From positions 744,001 to 808,000 of the forward strand of contig NZ_QJSR01000002.1 in NCBI RefSeq assembly GCF_003217095.1: a stretch of 64,000 bases of DNA, given 5' to 3'. The stretch comes from Rhizobium sp. PP-CC-3A-592. Its GTDB lineage: Bacteria; Pseudomonadota; Alphaproteobacteria; Rhizobiales; Rhizobiaceae. The notes under the pieces were generated by a model. The model searched no databases, was not told the DNA's origin, and was given only the letters and a program-made list of their open reading frames with translations. Of the stretch, positions 34,957-43,736 are shown piece by piece. A program made the translations under genes and the position numbers. The stretch's first letter is position 1. The number at the start of each line of letters is the position of its first letter.

Positions 34957-36159
34957 ATGGCGAACCCTCCACAGTCTTCCAGACGCGTTCCGCGCCGACC
35001 GTTGGTGTCCGTCGGGCTGATGCTGGCGCTGGCGGCGTGCTCCACGGATGTGCTGGAGCCGCCGGAGCGGATGAGCGGCGTGCGGCCCGTGACGGCAGCG
35101 CGACAGGAACGGGTGGCGACCTATCCCGTGCGCGAGGCTTCTTCGCCAATCCCCGCGAACGGTGTCGATATCGACAGCATGGTGACCGCCGCGCCCGTGG
35201 TCGGGCTGGCGGAGGAGCAGAGCCGCGATATTCATGCGGGGCAGAGTGCACTTGCAGGGCCGGGGCCTGGGCCGGGGCCGGTGCTGGTGGACGGGATCGG
35301 GACGAGCAGCGTGCATGTGCTTTCGGTGCCCGCGCGCGCGACGGCTGCGGTCACGCCGGCTATGCCGGGCGATATTGCGTCGGCTGCGCCGGGTGGGGAC
35401 GATCCGGACCTGCCGCCGCTGACGCCCGAGCGGATGGAGATGGAGGCGCGGCGCAAGGCGCAGTTTCTGGAGCAGGAACAGCGGGTGATGATCGAGCGGC
35501 GGGACATGTTGCGCGCGCAGAGGGCGCGGGAGCAGCAGGTGGCGTTTCTGCCGCGGGCCGGCAATCCCGTCGATGCGGTTTCCGAACCGGATTTCAGCGG
35601 GCAGATGCCGGCCTCCGAGATTGCCTGCCGCAAGCGGCTGACGAAGCTGGGCGTGACCTTTACCGACGTGCCGCGCATTTCCAACGGGCCGTCCTGCGGC
35701 ATCGATTATCCGATCCAGCTGTCCGGCCTGTCGGGCGATATCAACGTCAAGCCGGCGGTGAAGCTGAATTGCGAGGTGACGGAAGCCTTTGCGCTGTGGG
35801 TGAAGAACGAACTCGCGCCGTCGGCCCGCTATCGCTATCTCAGCGGCATCGGCACCATCAAGCCGCTCGGCGGCTATTCCTGCCGGACCATGAACTCGCG
35901 CCGCGGCGCGGCCATGTCCGAACACGCGCATGGCAATGCCATCGATGTCGGCAAGTTCGTGCTGAAGAACGGCAAGGAAATCGACGTGCGCAAGCCGGGC
36001 TTCTTCGCCTTTCGGGAAAAGGGCCTGCTGAAGGCGGTGCGGCAGGACAGCTGCAAATATTTCAACACGGTGCTGGGGCCGGGCAGCGATCCTTTCCACA
36101 AGGACCATTTCCACTTCGATCTGCGGTCGCGCAAATCCGGCTATCGGCATTGTAATTGA
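34957..36159 (+). CDS. extensin-like C-terminal domain lipoprotein
   Basis: A 400-residue exported protein. The N terminus (SVGLMLALAACS) is a lipoprotein signal with the cysteine at the cleavage site, so it is probably anchored in a membrane. Residues 30-220 are low-complexity, Pro/Gly/Arg-rich. The C-terminal 190 residues match the extensin-like C domain common in rhizobia: ACRKRLTKLGVTF, GPSCGIDYPIQLSGL, GGYSCRTMNSRRGAAMSEHAHGNAIDVGKF and FHKDHFHFDL. The SEHAHGNAID and KDHFHFD motifs look like the zinc site of D,D-carboxypeptidase-like (LAS) enzymes, so a role in peptidoglycan is plausible but not shown. Confidence 0.87.
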   Translation: MANPPQSSRRVPRRPLVSVGLMLALAACSTDVLEPPERMSGVRPVTAARQERVATYPVREASSPIPANGVDIDSMVTAAPVVGLAEEQSRDIHAGQSALAGPGPGPGPVLVDGIGTSSVHVLSVPARATAAVTPAMPGDIASAAPGGDDPDLPPLTPERMEMEARRKAQFLEQEQRVMIERRDMLRAQRAREQQVAFLPRAGNPVDAVSEPDFSGQMPASEIACRKRLTKLGVTFTDVPRISNGPSCGIDYPIQLSGLSGDINVKPAVKLNCEVTEAFALWVKNELAPSARYRYLSGIGTIKPLGGYSCRTMNSRRGAAMSEHAHGNAIDVGKFVLKNGKEIDVRKPGFFAFREKGLLKAVRQDSCKYFNTVLGPGSDPFHKDHFHFDLRSRKSGYRHCN

Positions 36160-36425
36160 CGAAACCAGTGGGCGGCGGAAAAAGAAGGCCGGTCCCCCGT
36201 TTTCAGACGGGCGCCGGCCTCAAGAAACCGGGCGGAGGGGACTGCCAGCCGATCGGTGCAAACCACAGAAGCGGGCAATGAAGCGGCGCCGTGTGCCCGG
36301 CGACCGTGATTGATTCTGGCGAAGGATTGATGACAGCGGAAAAGATCGGTTCGAGGTCGCCGGATGACTTTTGGCGGGGGAATGCCATATAAGGCATCCC
36401 GTCCCCAACAGTCCGGATCCCCTCC

Positions 36426-37348
<923 letters not shown>

Positions 37349-37352
<4 letters not shown>

Positions 37353-38110
37353 ATTTCGAAGCGGTCAAGGCGATCTACCTGTTCGAAATGGCGCGCACGC
37401 GGCGCACGCTGCTGCAGAGCGTGGTCTCTCCCGTCATCTCCACCTCGCTGTATTTCATCGTCTTCGGTGCGGCGGTGGGCTCGCGCATCCAGGAGATCGA
37501 CGGCGTCTCCTATGGCGCCTTCATCACGCCCGGGCTGATCATGCTGACGCTGCTGACGCAGTGCATCGGCAACGGCTCGTTCGGCATCTATTTCCCGAAA
37601 TTCACCGGCACGATCTACGAGATCCTGTCCTCGCCGATCTCCATGACCGAGATCGTGCTCGGCTATGTCGGGGCGGCGGCGACCAAGGGGATGCTGGTGG
37701 GGCTGATCATCCTCGCCACGGCCGCGCTGTTCGTGGACCTCTCGATCGCCCACCCCTTCGTCATGCTGGTGTTCTTCGTGCTCACGGCGGTGACCTTCTC
37801 GCTGTTCGGCTTTCTCATCGGCATCTGGGCCAAGGATTTCGAGCAGCTGAACCTCATCCCCATGCTGGTCATCCCGCCGCTCGTCTTCCTCGGCGGCAGC
37901 TTCTACTCGGTCTCGATGCTGCCACCCTTCTGGCAGGCGGTCAGCCACGCCAACCCGGTGCTCTACCTCATCTCGGGCTTCCGCTGGTCGTTCTTCGAGA
38001 TCTCCGACGTGAACCCGCTGGTCAGTTTCGGCATCATCATCGCGTTTCTCGGCGTGCTGATGGGCCTGCTGGTGTGGATCTTCCGGACGGGGTATCGGTT
38101 GAGGAATTAG
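37349..38110 (+). CDS. ABC-2 type exporter, permease
   Basis: A 253-residue inner-membrane protein with six hydrophobic segments, the layout of the ABC-2 family. The [43 protein letters not shown] start is typical of YadH-like permeases, as is the later [28 protein letters not shown] segment, which is the ABC-2 signature region. It is translationally coupled to the ATPase by an ATGA overlap. Substrate is unknown. The toxin-antitoxin genes follow after about 80 bases with their own promoter. Confidence 0.92.
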
Positions 38111-38139
38111 GGGGCAATCGTATCGCCTTGCCGGTGGAC

Positions 38140-38174
38140 TTGTAGACTGCGGTGGAGTGCTATATATGTAGCAC
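38140..38174 (+). promoter_or_regulatory. mazEF promoter with palindromic operator
   Basis: TTGTAG (38140-38145) and TATATG (38163-38168) are spaced by 17 bases. The -10 hexamer forms the centre of the perfect palindrome GTGCTA-TATATG-TAGCAC (38157-38174). A repressor bound there would block polymerase, as expected for autoregulation by an antitoxin. GGAGGG lies between it and the first gene. Confidence 0.7.
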
Positions 38175-38192
38175 ATTCTGGAGGGTGCTCGG

Positions 38193-38456
38193 ATGTCCAA
38201 CACAGCTAAAATTCGCCGTCAGGGCGGCGCCACCGTCTTCAGCATTCCGCCGGCGCTTCTGAAGATGCTGGGGGCGGACGTCGGTACGGAGCTTGCGCTG
38301 GTCGTCGACAATGGCGCGCTCGTCGCCACGCCGCTGAAGACGAAGAAGAGATACACGCTTGCCGAGCTTCTGGAAGGCGCCGACGAGATGGTGGCCCTGA
38401 ACAAGCAGGCAGCGAGCTGGGAGGCCGGCGCCCCCGTCGGAAAAGAAGTGCTCTGA
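38193..38456 (+). CDS. mazE: MazE-like antitoxin (AbrB-type DNA-binding domain)
   Basis: An 87-residue protein with a swapped-hairpin AbrB/MazE DNA-binding domain in the first 50 residues (KIRRQGGATVFSIPPALLKMLGADVGTELALVVDNGALV). The C-terminal tail (LAELLEGADEMVALNKQAASWEAG) is acidic and probably wraps the toxin. It neutralises the downstream MazF and represses the shared promoter. The stop codon shares its last base with the toxin ATG (TGATG). The antitoxin-first order with tight coupling is standard for type II systems. Confidence 0.88.
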   Translation: MSNTAKIRRQGGATVFSIPPALLKMLGADVGTELALVVDNGALVATPLKTKKRYTLAELLEGADEMVALNKQAASWEAGAPVGKEVL

Positions 38457-38815
38457 TGGTCCGGAGCAATGTTCCAAAACGGGGTGACGTCTTCGTCGTC
38501 GATCTGAACCCCGTCGTCGGACATGAGATGAAGGACGACCAACTCTGCGTCGTCATCTCACCGCGCGAGATCAACGCGCTGGGGATGTGCCTCACGGTGG
38601 CGATCACGACGGGCGGGGCTTTTGCCCGAAAAGCCGGTATGGCCGTCAATATCACCGGACACGCAACCAATGGCGTGGCTCTGTGCAATCAGGTCCGAAG
38701 TTTGGATATGGTAGAGCGGGTCAGACAGAAGACCGCTCGCTACGCCGATACCCTCGATGCCGCGACGGTTGACGATATCGTCGCCCGTGTGGTCAGCATT
38801 ATCGATATCACGTAA
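38456..38815 (+). CDS. mazF: MazF/PemK-type mRNA interferase toxin
   Basis: A 119-residue toxin of the MazF/PemK family, an endoribonuclease that cleaves mRNA at short sequences. PKRGDVFVVDLNPVVGHEMKDDQLCVVIS is the characteristic N terminus (the usual form is RGDIV.VDLDP..G.E....R), and the later ALCNQVRSLDM segment is the conserved Q-x-R motif region. It is coupled to the antitoxin by one shared base. The ..GHEMKDDQ stretch replaces the more usual E-Q-x-G..RP, so the loop near the catalytic site is somewhat divergent. Whether it is active cannot be told. Confidence 0.9.
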   Translation: MVRSNVPKRGDVFVVDLNPVVGHEMKDDQLCVVISPREINALGMCLTVAITTGGAFARKAGMAVNITGHATNGVALCNQVRSLDMVERVRQKTARYADTLDAATVDDIVARVVSIIDIT

Positions 38816-38830
38816 ATATCGGCGACGTCC

Positions 38831-39529
38831 TCAATCCCGCAACCGCAACTCGTCCGTCTTCATCTGCATCATGTCGAGCGTGGAGAGGAAGCTCATGCCC
38901 AGCAGGCTCTGGTCGAGCTTGCCGTCTTCGGCGACGGTGGCGCGGACGTCATTGCGGATGATGGGGCCGATGGCGACTTGCGACAGGGTGACGGGGGCGC
39001 CGCGGGCTTCGCCGTTGGCGGTCATCAGGCGCTGGGTGTAGGCGAGGCTGGCGGGGTCGAGGCCGAGGTTCTTGGCGTCGGCATAGGACAGGGCGATGGT
39101 GCTGGCGCCGGTATCGACCAGCATCTGGACGCTCGCGCCGTCGATGGTGACGTTCGCCTCGAAATGGCCGTTCATGACCTTGTGCAGCACGACTTCCTGA
39201 TAGCCTTCATTGTCGGTGAAGACGGCGGCGCGGCCGGGCATGAGGCCGCCGGAGAGGCGGGCCCAGTAGGATTCGAGCTCGCCGCGATAGAGATAGGCGG
39301 TGACGACCGCGAGGAAGATCAGCACCCACAAAGCGAACTGCCGGACGCTGTCGCTTAAGGTGCGGCTGCGCCAGATGCCGGCGGCAAAGACGGTGAGGAG
39401 GGCCGTCATGGCGATCAGGCTCGCAAAGCTGTCATTGCCGAGACCCAGCGTGCGGCCGCTGTCGTGATTGAAAAGCAGAAGGACGAGCCCCAGGCCGAGA
39501 ATGCCGAGCGCGACGGTCAGCCTGTTCAT
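38831..39529 (-). CDS. retropepsin-like aspartic protease, TIGR02281 (clan AA) type, membrane anchored
   Basis: A 232-residue protein. Three hydrophobic segments near the N terminus (LTVALGILGLGLVLLLF, SLIAMTALLTVFAAGIW, FALWVLIFLAVVTAYLY) are followed by a soluble domain with the aspartic-protease motif VQMLVDTGASTIALS and a later IGPIIRNDVRATVAEDG, then SLLGMSFLSTLD. One Asp per chain implies a dimeric, retropepsin-like enzyme facing the periplasm. The ATG overlaps the DUF1289 stop (ATGA). The order DUF1289-protease near cobS is common in rhizobia. Its substrate is unknown. Confidence 0.87.
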   Translation of the reverse strand: MNRLTVALGILGLGLVLLLFNHDSGRTLGLGNDSFASLIAMTALLTVFAAGIWRSRTLSDSVRQFALWVLIFLAVVTAYLYRGELESYWARLSGGLMPGRAAVFTDNEGYQEVVLHKVMNGHFEANVTIDGASVQMLVDTGASTIALSYADAKNLGLDPASLAYTQRLMTANGEARGAPVTLSQVAIGPIIRNDVRATVAEDGKLDQSLLGMSFLSTLDMMQMKTDELRLRD

Positions 39530-39756
39530 TTTCTCGTGCGCTCCCGGGCCATGCGGTCGATGCGGACGCTCCGCGTTTCCAGACGGGAACCGGCATCGAG
39601 CGCGCTCATGCGCGTGTGCAGGCCGGTCATGATGTGGCGGCGCTCGCGGTCGCTGAAGAGCGTCCATGTCGCGATCTCGTCGCCCGTCCGCCCGCAGCCG
39701 CGACAGTAGCCGGTGGCGGCATCGATGGAGCAGACGGAGGTACAGGGTGATTCCAT
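39526..39756 (-). CDS. DUF1289 family small cysteine-rich protein
   Basis: A 76-residue protein. MESPCTSVCSIDAATGYCRGCGRTGDEIATW contains the four cysteines (C..VC....G.C.GC.RT..EI..W) that define DUF1289, a family suggested to bind a metal or Fe-S cluster. The C-terminal half is basic. Its stop overlaps the start of the protease gene, so the two are cotranslated. Function is not known. Confidence 0.88.
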   Translation of the reverse strand: MESPCTSVCSIDAATGYCRGCGRTGDEIATWTLFSDRERRHIMTGLHTRMSALDAGSRLETRSVRIDRMARERTRK

Positions 39757-39798
39757 GAAAGGTCCAGGCTGGGAGTGATGTGTCGTTATATCGGCGCC

Positions 39799-40590
39799 TC
39801 AGGCGAAGATCGCAAGGGCGACGAGAAGGGCTGTTTCCGCCAGCTGTTGTGTGGCTCCGATTGTGTCGCCCGTATGGCCCGAAATCGTGGTCCGCACATA
39901 TCGTGTCCAGAGCGGAACCGTGGCCGCGAAGGCGGCAAAGGCGATGAGGGCGGCGACGAGCGGGACGCCTGCCACCAGCAGGAGAAGACCGGAAAGCACG
40001 ACGCCGGTGGCGAGCGCCGTGGTGACGGCGGCGGGCTGCGGCTGGCCGGCACCGGCAGCCACGCCGGTGTCGCGCGCCGGCGGCAGCTGCGACCAGTGCC
40101 AGACCATGCCCGCCCGGCTGAGCGCGGCGATGGCCATGAGCGCCAGCGCGCAGCCGGCACCCGAGAGATGGTCCGCGAGATCGGCGATGGCCACGGCCCG
40201 GAGCGCCAGCGTGAGCACCAGCGCGATGACGCCATAGGCACCGACGCGGCTGTCCTTCATGATCTCGAGCGCATGGCCGCGCGTGCGCCCGCCGCCGAGC
40301 CCGTCGGCCGCATCCGCAAGGCCATCCTCGTGCAGCGCGCCGGTGACGAGGGTCTGCACCGTCAGGGCGAGGAGGGCGGCGAGCAGCGGATCGGCATCCA
40401 GCGCAAGGGACAGGGCGAAGACGAGGCTTGCCGGCAGGGTGATGAGGAGGCCGGCCACGGCGAAGGCGCGCACCGTGCGGCCCATGCGGCCGTCATCGCC
40501 TGCAAAGAAGCGCGCGGGCACGCGCAGGCGGCTGAGGAAGGCGACGGCGCGCATCGTATCGGTGAGGAAGGTGGTGGCAGGGTTCGTCAC
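39799..40590 (-). CDS. cobS: adenosylcobinamide-GDP ribazoletransferase (CobS/CobV)
   Basis: A 263-residue integral membrane enzyme that joins adenosylcobinamide-GDP with alpha-ribazole (phosphate) to give cobalamin (phosphate). The family motif TGALHEDGLADAADGLGGG is near residue 90, and the FLSRLRVPARFF start and the following hydrophobic spans fit. It lies back to back with cobT, so the two late nucleotide-loop genes share a divergent promoter region of about 190 bases. No cobalamin riboswitch could be made out there. It is called cobV in the Pseudomonas denitrificans scheme. Confidence 0.93.
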   Translation of the reverse strand: MTNPATTFLTDTMRAVAFLSRLRVPARFFAGDDGRMGRTVRAFAVAGLLITLPASLVFALSLALDADPLLAALLALTVQTLVTGALHEDGLADAADGLGGGRTRGHALEIMKDSRVGAYGVIALVLTLALRAVAIADLADHLSGAGCALALMAIAALSRAGMVWHWSQLPPARDTGVAAGAGQPQPAAVTTALATGVVLSGLLLLVAGVPLVAALIAFAAFAATVPLWTRYVRTTISGHTGDTIGATQQLAETALLVALAIFA

Positions 40591-40777
40591 GCGTTTGGCT
40601 CCTGCGGGTGTCGTGTCTGGCGGCGAAGGTCCGGCATAAGCCGTTGCCGGAGATCGTCATGCGCTTTAAGAGGGCGCGAGACAAGATGACGTGCCGCCGC
40701 TTTGCCTGAGCATGCGCCAGGCAGCGCGAGCGGCCAGTGGACCGGCTGACAAGCAGCCGGAGGAAAGGGATAGCCAG

Positions 40778-41797
40778 ATGAGTGCCAGCGGTCTTCCGTT
40801 CGACGATTTTCGCGCGCTTCTGCGCCAGTTGCCGGGCCCTGATTCAGCCGCCCTTGCGGCAGCGCGTGCGCGCGATGCGCAGCTGACGAAGCCCGCCGGC
40901 GCGCTCGGCCGGCTGGAGGAAATCGCCTTCTGGCTGGCCGCGTGGCAGGGCCGCGCCCCCGCCGTGACGCGGCCGCTGGTCGCGATCTTTGCCGGCAATC
41001 ACGGCGTCGCCGCACAGGGCATCACGCCCTATCCGCCGTCGGTGACGGCGCAGATGGTGGAGAATTTCGCGGCCGGCGGGGCTGCGATCAACCAGATCTG
41101 CGTGACCAACGATCTCGGGCTGAAGGTGTTCGACCTCGCGCTCGACTATCCCACCGGCGACATCACGCAGGAAGCGGCGCTGACGGAGCGCGACTGCGCG
41201 GCCACCATGGCCTTCGGCATGGAAGCGGTTGCGGGCGGCACCGACCTGCTCTGCATCGGCGAAATGGGCATCGGCAATACGACGATCGCCGCCGCCATCA
41301 ACCTCGCGCTCTATGGCGGTTCGGCCCGCGACTGGGTGGGCCCGGGCACGGGCTCGCACGGCGAGCTGCTGGAGCGCAAGATCGCCGCGGTGGAAGCCGC
41401 GGTGACGCTGCATGGCGACCATCTCTCCGACCCGCTGGAGGTGCTGCGGCGCCTCGGCGGGCGCGAGGTGGCGGCGATGGCGGGCGCGATTCTCGCCGCC
41501 CGCATGCAGAAGATCCCCGTGATCATCGACGGCTACGTCGCCACCGCCGCCGGCGCCATTCTCAAAGCCATCAACCCCGCCGCCCTCGACCACTGCCTGA
41601 TCGGCCACGTCTCCGGCGAACCCGGCCACATGGCCGCCATCGAGCAGCTGGGCAAGACGCCGCTGCTGGCGCTCGGCATGCGGCTCGGCGAGGGGACCGG
41701 GGCGGCGCTTGCGGCCGGCATCGTGAAGGCGGCGGCGGCGTGTCATTCGGGTATGGCGACGTTCGAGCAGGCGGGGGTGAGCGGGCAGACGGCGTGA
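40778..41797 (+). CDS. cobT: nicotinate-nucleotide--dimethylbenzimidazole phosphoribosyltransferase
   Basis: A 339-residue cytosolic enzyme that makes alpha-ribazole phosphate from dimethylbenzimidazole and nicotinate mononucleotide for the cobalamin lower ligand. Landmarks are QLTKPAGALGRLEEIAFWLAAWQ, IFAGNHGVAAQGITPYPPSVTAQMV, IGEMGIGNTTIAAAI and RLGEGTGAALAAGIV, the last containing the glutamate expected to act as general base. GGAGGAAAGGGA precedes the ATG. In the P. denitrificans scheme the gene is cobU. It is divergent from cobS. Confidence 0.94.
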   Translation: MSASGLPFDDFRALLRQLPGPDSAALAAARARDAQLTKPAGALGRLEEIAFWLAAWQGRAPAVTRPLVAIFAGNHGVAAQGITPYPPSVTAQMVENFAAGGAAINQICVTNDLGLKVFDLALDYPTGDITQEAALTERDCAATMAFGMEAVAGGTDLLCIGEMGIGNTTIAAAINLALYGGSARDWVGPGTGSHGELLERKIAAVEAAVTLHGDHLSDPLEVLRRLGGREVAAMAGAILAARMQKIPVIIDGYVATAAGAILKAINPAALDHCLIGHVSGEPGHMAAIEQLGKTPLLALGMRLGEGTGAALAAGIVKAAAACHSGMATFEQAGVSGQTA

Positions 41798-41858
41798 AAG
41801 GCTGGTTTCAGGGGTGATGCTTTCGTCGGACTGTGGCGGAACGTCTCGCTCGTGGCTG

Positions 41859-41997
41859 CCCCTCACCCTAGCCCTCTCCCCGCATGCGGAGAGAGGGGAC
41901 GTGGCCTGCTCGGTGTTTTCATGTGGGGTGGACGCGGTGCCTTGAGGTTCCTTCGCCCCGCGTGCGGGGAGAAGGTGGCGGCAGCCGGATGAGGGGC
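41859..41997. repeat. RIME-like double-palindrome element (family A, copy 3)
   Basis: Same orientation as the copy at 33771 (CCCTCACCCTAGCCCTCTCC at the left, GGAGAAGGTGGCGGCAGCCG then GATGAGGGGC at the right). It lies between convergent cobT and mazG. Confidence 0.8.
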
Positions 41998-42047
41998 TGT
42001 TTTCGGGTGCGGTTTTGAAGGAAGGCCAGAGAGGGTTTTTCCTTGAC

Positions 42048-42932
42048 TTACCGCGTCCCGTCCAGCGCGCGCTCGATGGCTTTGGCGTCTTGCCAGAGGG
42101 CTTCCATGCGGTCGAGCGTGGCGGCTTCCAGGCTTTCGCCTGATGCTTGAAGTTCCGTCTCGATGTGGCGGAAGCGGCGGCGGAATTTGGTGTTGGTGCC
42201 GCGCAGCGCCATTTCGGGGTCGGTGCCGGTGTGGCGGCCGATGTTGACCACGGCGAAGACGAGGTCGCCGAGTTCGTCGGTGACTTTGGCGGCGTCGCCG
42301 CTGCGGAGCGCCTCGCGCAGTTCTGCGATTTCCTCCTCGATCTTGTCGAGGATGGGTTCGGGTTCCGACCAGTCGAAGCCGACCTTCGCGGCGCGTTGCT
42401 GGAGCTTCAGCGCCTCGCTCAGGGCCGGCTGGTGGCGCTGGACGCCGTCGAGGAAGCCGGACGCGTCGTCGGTGAGACCACGGCGGAGGCGGCGGGCGCG
42501 GCGTTCGGCTTTTTCGGCCTGCTTGATCGCATCCCACTGGAGCTTGACGGCGTCGGGCGTATCCACCTCCGAGCGGGCGAAGACGTGGGGGTGGCGGCGG
42601 ATCATCTTGGTGGTGACGGCCTCCACCACATGGCCGAAGTCGAAGGCGCCGGCCTCCTCCGCCATCCTTGCGTGGAAAACCACCTGCAGCAGGAGATCGC
42701 CGAGTTCCTCGCAGAGGTCGTCCATGTCGTCCCGCTCGATCGCGTCGGCCACCTCGTAGGCCTCCTCGATCGTATAGGGTTTGATGGTCTCGAAGGTCTG
42801 GACGATGTCCCAGGGGCAGCCGGTTTCCGGCGCGCGCAGGGCGGACATGATGTCGAGGAGTTTTTGGATGTCGCGGGAGGGCTGCATCGGTTCGGTCATG
42901 GGGCGGATTTCTGCATCGGGGGATAATGGCAT
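42048..42932 (-). CDS. mazG: nucleoside triphosphate pyrophosphohydrolase MazG
   Basis: A 294-residue all-alpha NTP pyrophosphatase with two MazG repeats. The first (residues about 20-125) has the E-E-x-x-E...D motif as IEEAYEVADAIERDD and CEELGDLLLQVVFHA, and the second has EEEIAELREAL and DELGDLVFAVVNIGRH. It removes non-canonical or excess NTPs and influences ppGpp in E. coli. The ATG used here shares one base with the stop of the upstream deaminase (TGATG); an internal ATG 33 bases later (MTEPMQPSRD) matches the usual family start and is equally possible. No strong ribosome-binding site precedes either. Confidence 0.9.
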   Translation of the reverse strand: MPLSPDAEIRPMTEPMQPSRDIQKLLDIMSALRAPETGCPWDIVQTFETIKPYTIEEAYEVADAIERDDMDDLCEELGDLLLQVVFHARMAEEAGAFDFGHVVEAVTTKMIRRHPHVFARSEVDTPDAVKLQWDAIKQAEKAERRARRLRRGLTDDASGFLDGVQRHQPALSEALKLQQRAAKVGFDWSEPEPILDKIEEEIAELREALRSGDAAKVTDELGDLVFAVVNIGRHTGTDPEMALRGTNTKFRRRFRHIETELQASGESLEAATLDRMEALWQDAKAIERALDGTR

Positions 42933-43519
42933 CAGGCAAGCGGGATGGCGTTTTGCGCCTTGCCGGACTGGTAGGCGTCGGACAATTCCTGATAGCGGCG
43001 GCGGATGCGGGCGTCCTGGACTTTCAGGCCGGCGCGGTCGGGCTCGTCGCTGGTGGCGATGAGGTCGGCGATGGCGGCGGAGCGCCAGAAGGCATTCTGG
43101 CGGGCGTAGCCGCCGGGCTCCAGCCGGAAGACTTCCTTGAGGATGACGAGGTCGTGCGGGATGGCGAAGCTGTCGCGGCTGTCTTCGTGGCTGAAGAAAT
43201 AATAGAAATTATCGAAGCCCGCCCAGGTGATGGCCGAGAGGCACATGGAGCAGGGCTCGTGGGTGGACAGGAAGATCAGGTCCTTCGTGTCGTGGCCCGG
43301 TTGACGTTCATAGAATCGCTTCAGCGTGTGGACTTCACCGTGCCAGAGCGGATTTTCCGTCTCGTTGTTGGTTTCGGCGACGACGAGGGACAGATCGGAC
43401 TTGCGCAGGATGGCAGCGCCGAAGACCTTGTTGCCGGCGGCCACGCCTTTTTGCGTCAGCGGCAGGATGTCGCTTTCGATGACGGAGAGGAGGCGGGCGG
43501 CAAGCGGATCGGTGGGCAT
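42932..43519 (-). CDS. zinc-dependent nucleoside/nucleobase deaminase family protein
   Basis: A 195-residue protein of the cytidine/deoxycytidylate deaminase-like superfamily. The zinc site is visible as H60-G-E62 (WHGEVHT) and P89-C90-S-M-C93, the H-A/G-E and P-C-x-x-C motifs. The KVFGAAIL strand is standard for guanine- or tRNA-adenosine-deaminase relatives. It is longer at the C terminus than TadA and has the FSHEDSRDSFAIPHD segment, so the substrate is not certain. It is coupled to mazG by a one-base overlap, which hints at nucleotide-pool sanitation. Confidence 0.8.
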   Translation of the reverse strand: MPTDPLAARLLSVIESDILPLTQKGVAAGNKVFGAAILRKSDLSLVVAETNNETENPLWHGEVHTLKRFYERQPGHDTKDLIFLSTHEPCSMCLSAITWAGFDNFYYFFSHEDSRDSFAIPHDLVILKEVFRLEPGGYARQNAFWRSAAIADLIATSDEPDRAGLKVQDARIRRRYQELSDAYQSGKAQNAIPLA

Positions 43520-43736
43520 CGGGTACGGTTCCCTGTGGTCGGTGCGCCACTGTAACGACGAAGGCCGGGCGGGTGCAATGCACCGCAGGGTGGCGGCGGG
43601 ACACATTTGCTCCGATACTTCCCCGTCTGAGGAAAAGAATACGCCGCGTCACGGGCTGGCGGATTTCTGTTTCTTCATTTTGCGCGTAGGATGGGCGATA
43701 TCTAGCCAACCCACAAAGGACAGATTCCCCATCGTC

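Noticed and set aside
40591-40777. Cobalamin riboswitch between cobS and cobT
   Set aside because: The gap is short and the B12-box and surrounding conserved core could not be made out. GC-rich stems near CCAGTGGACCGGC are not enough.
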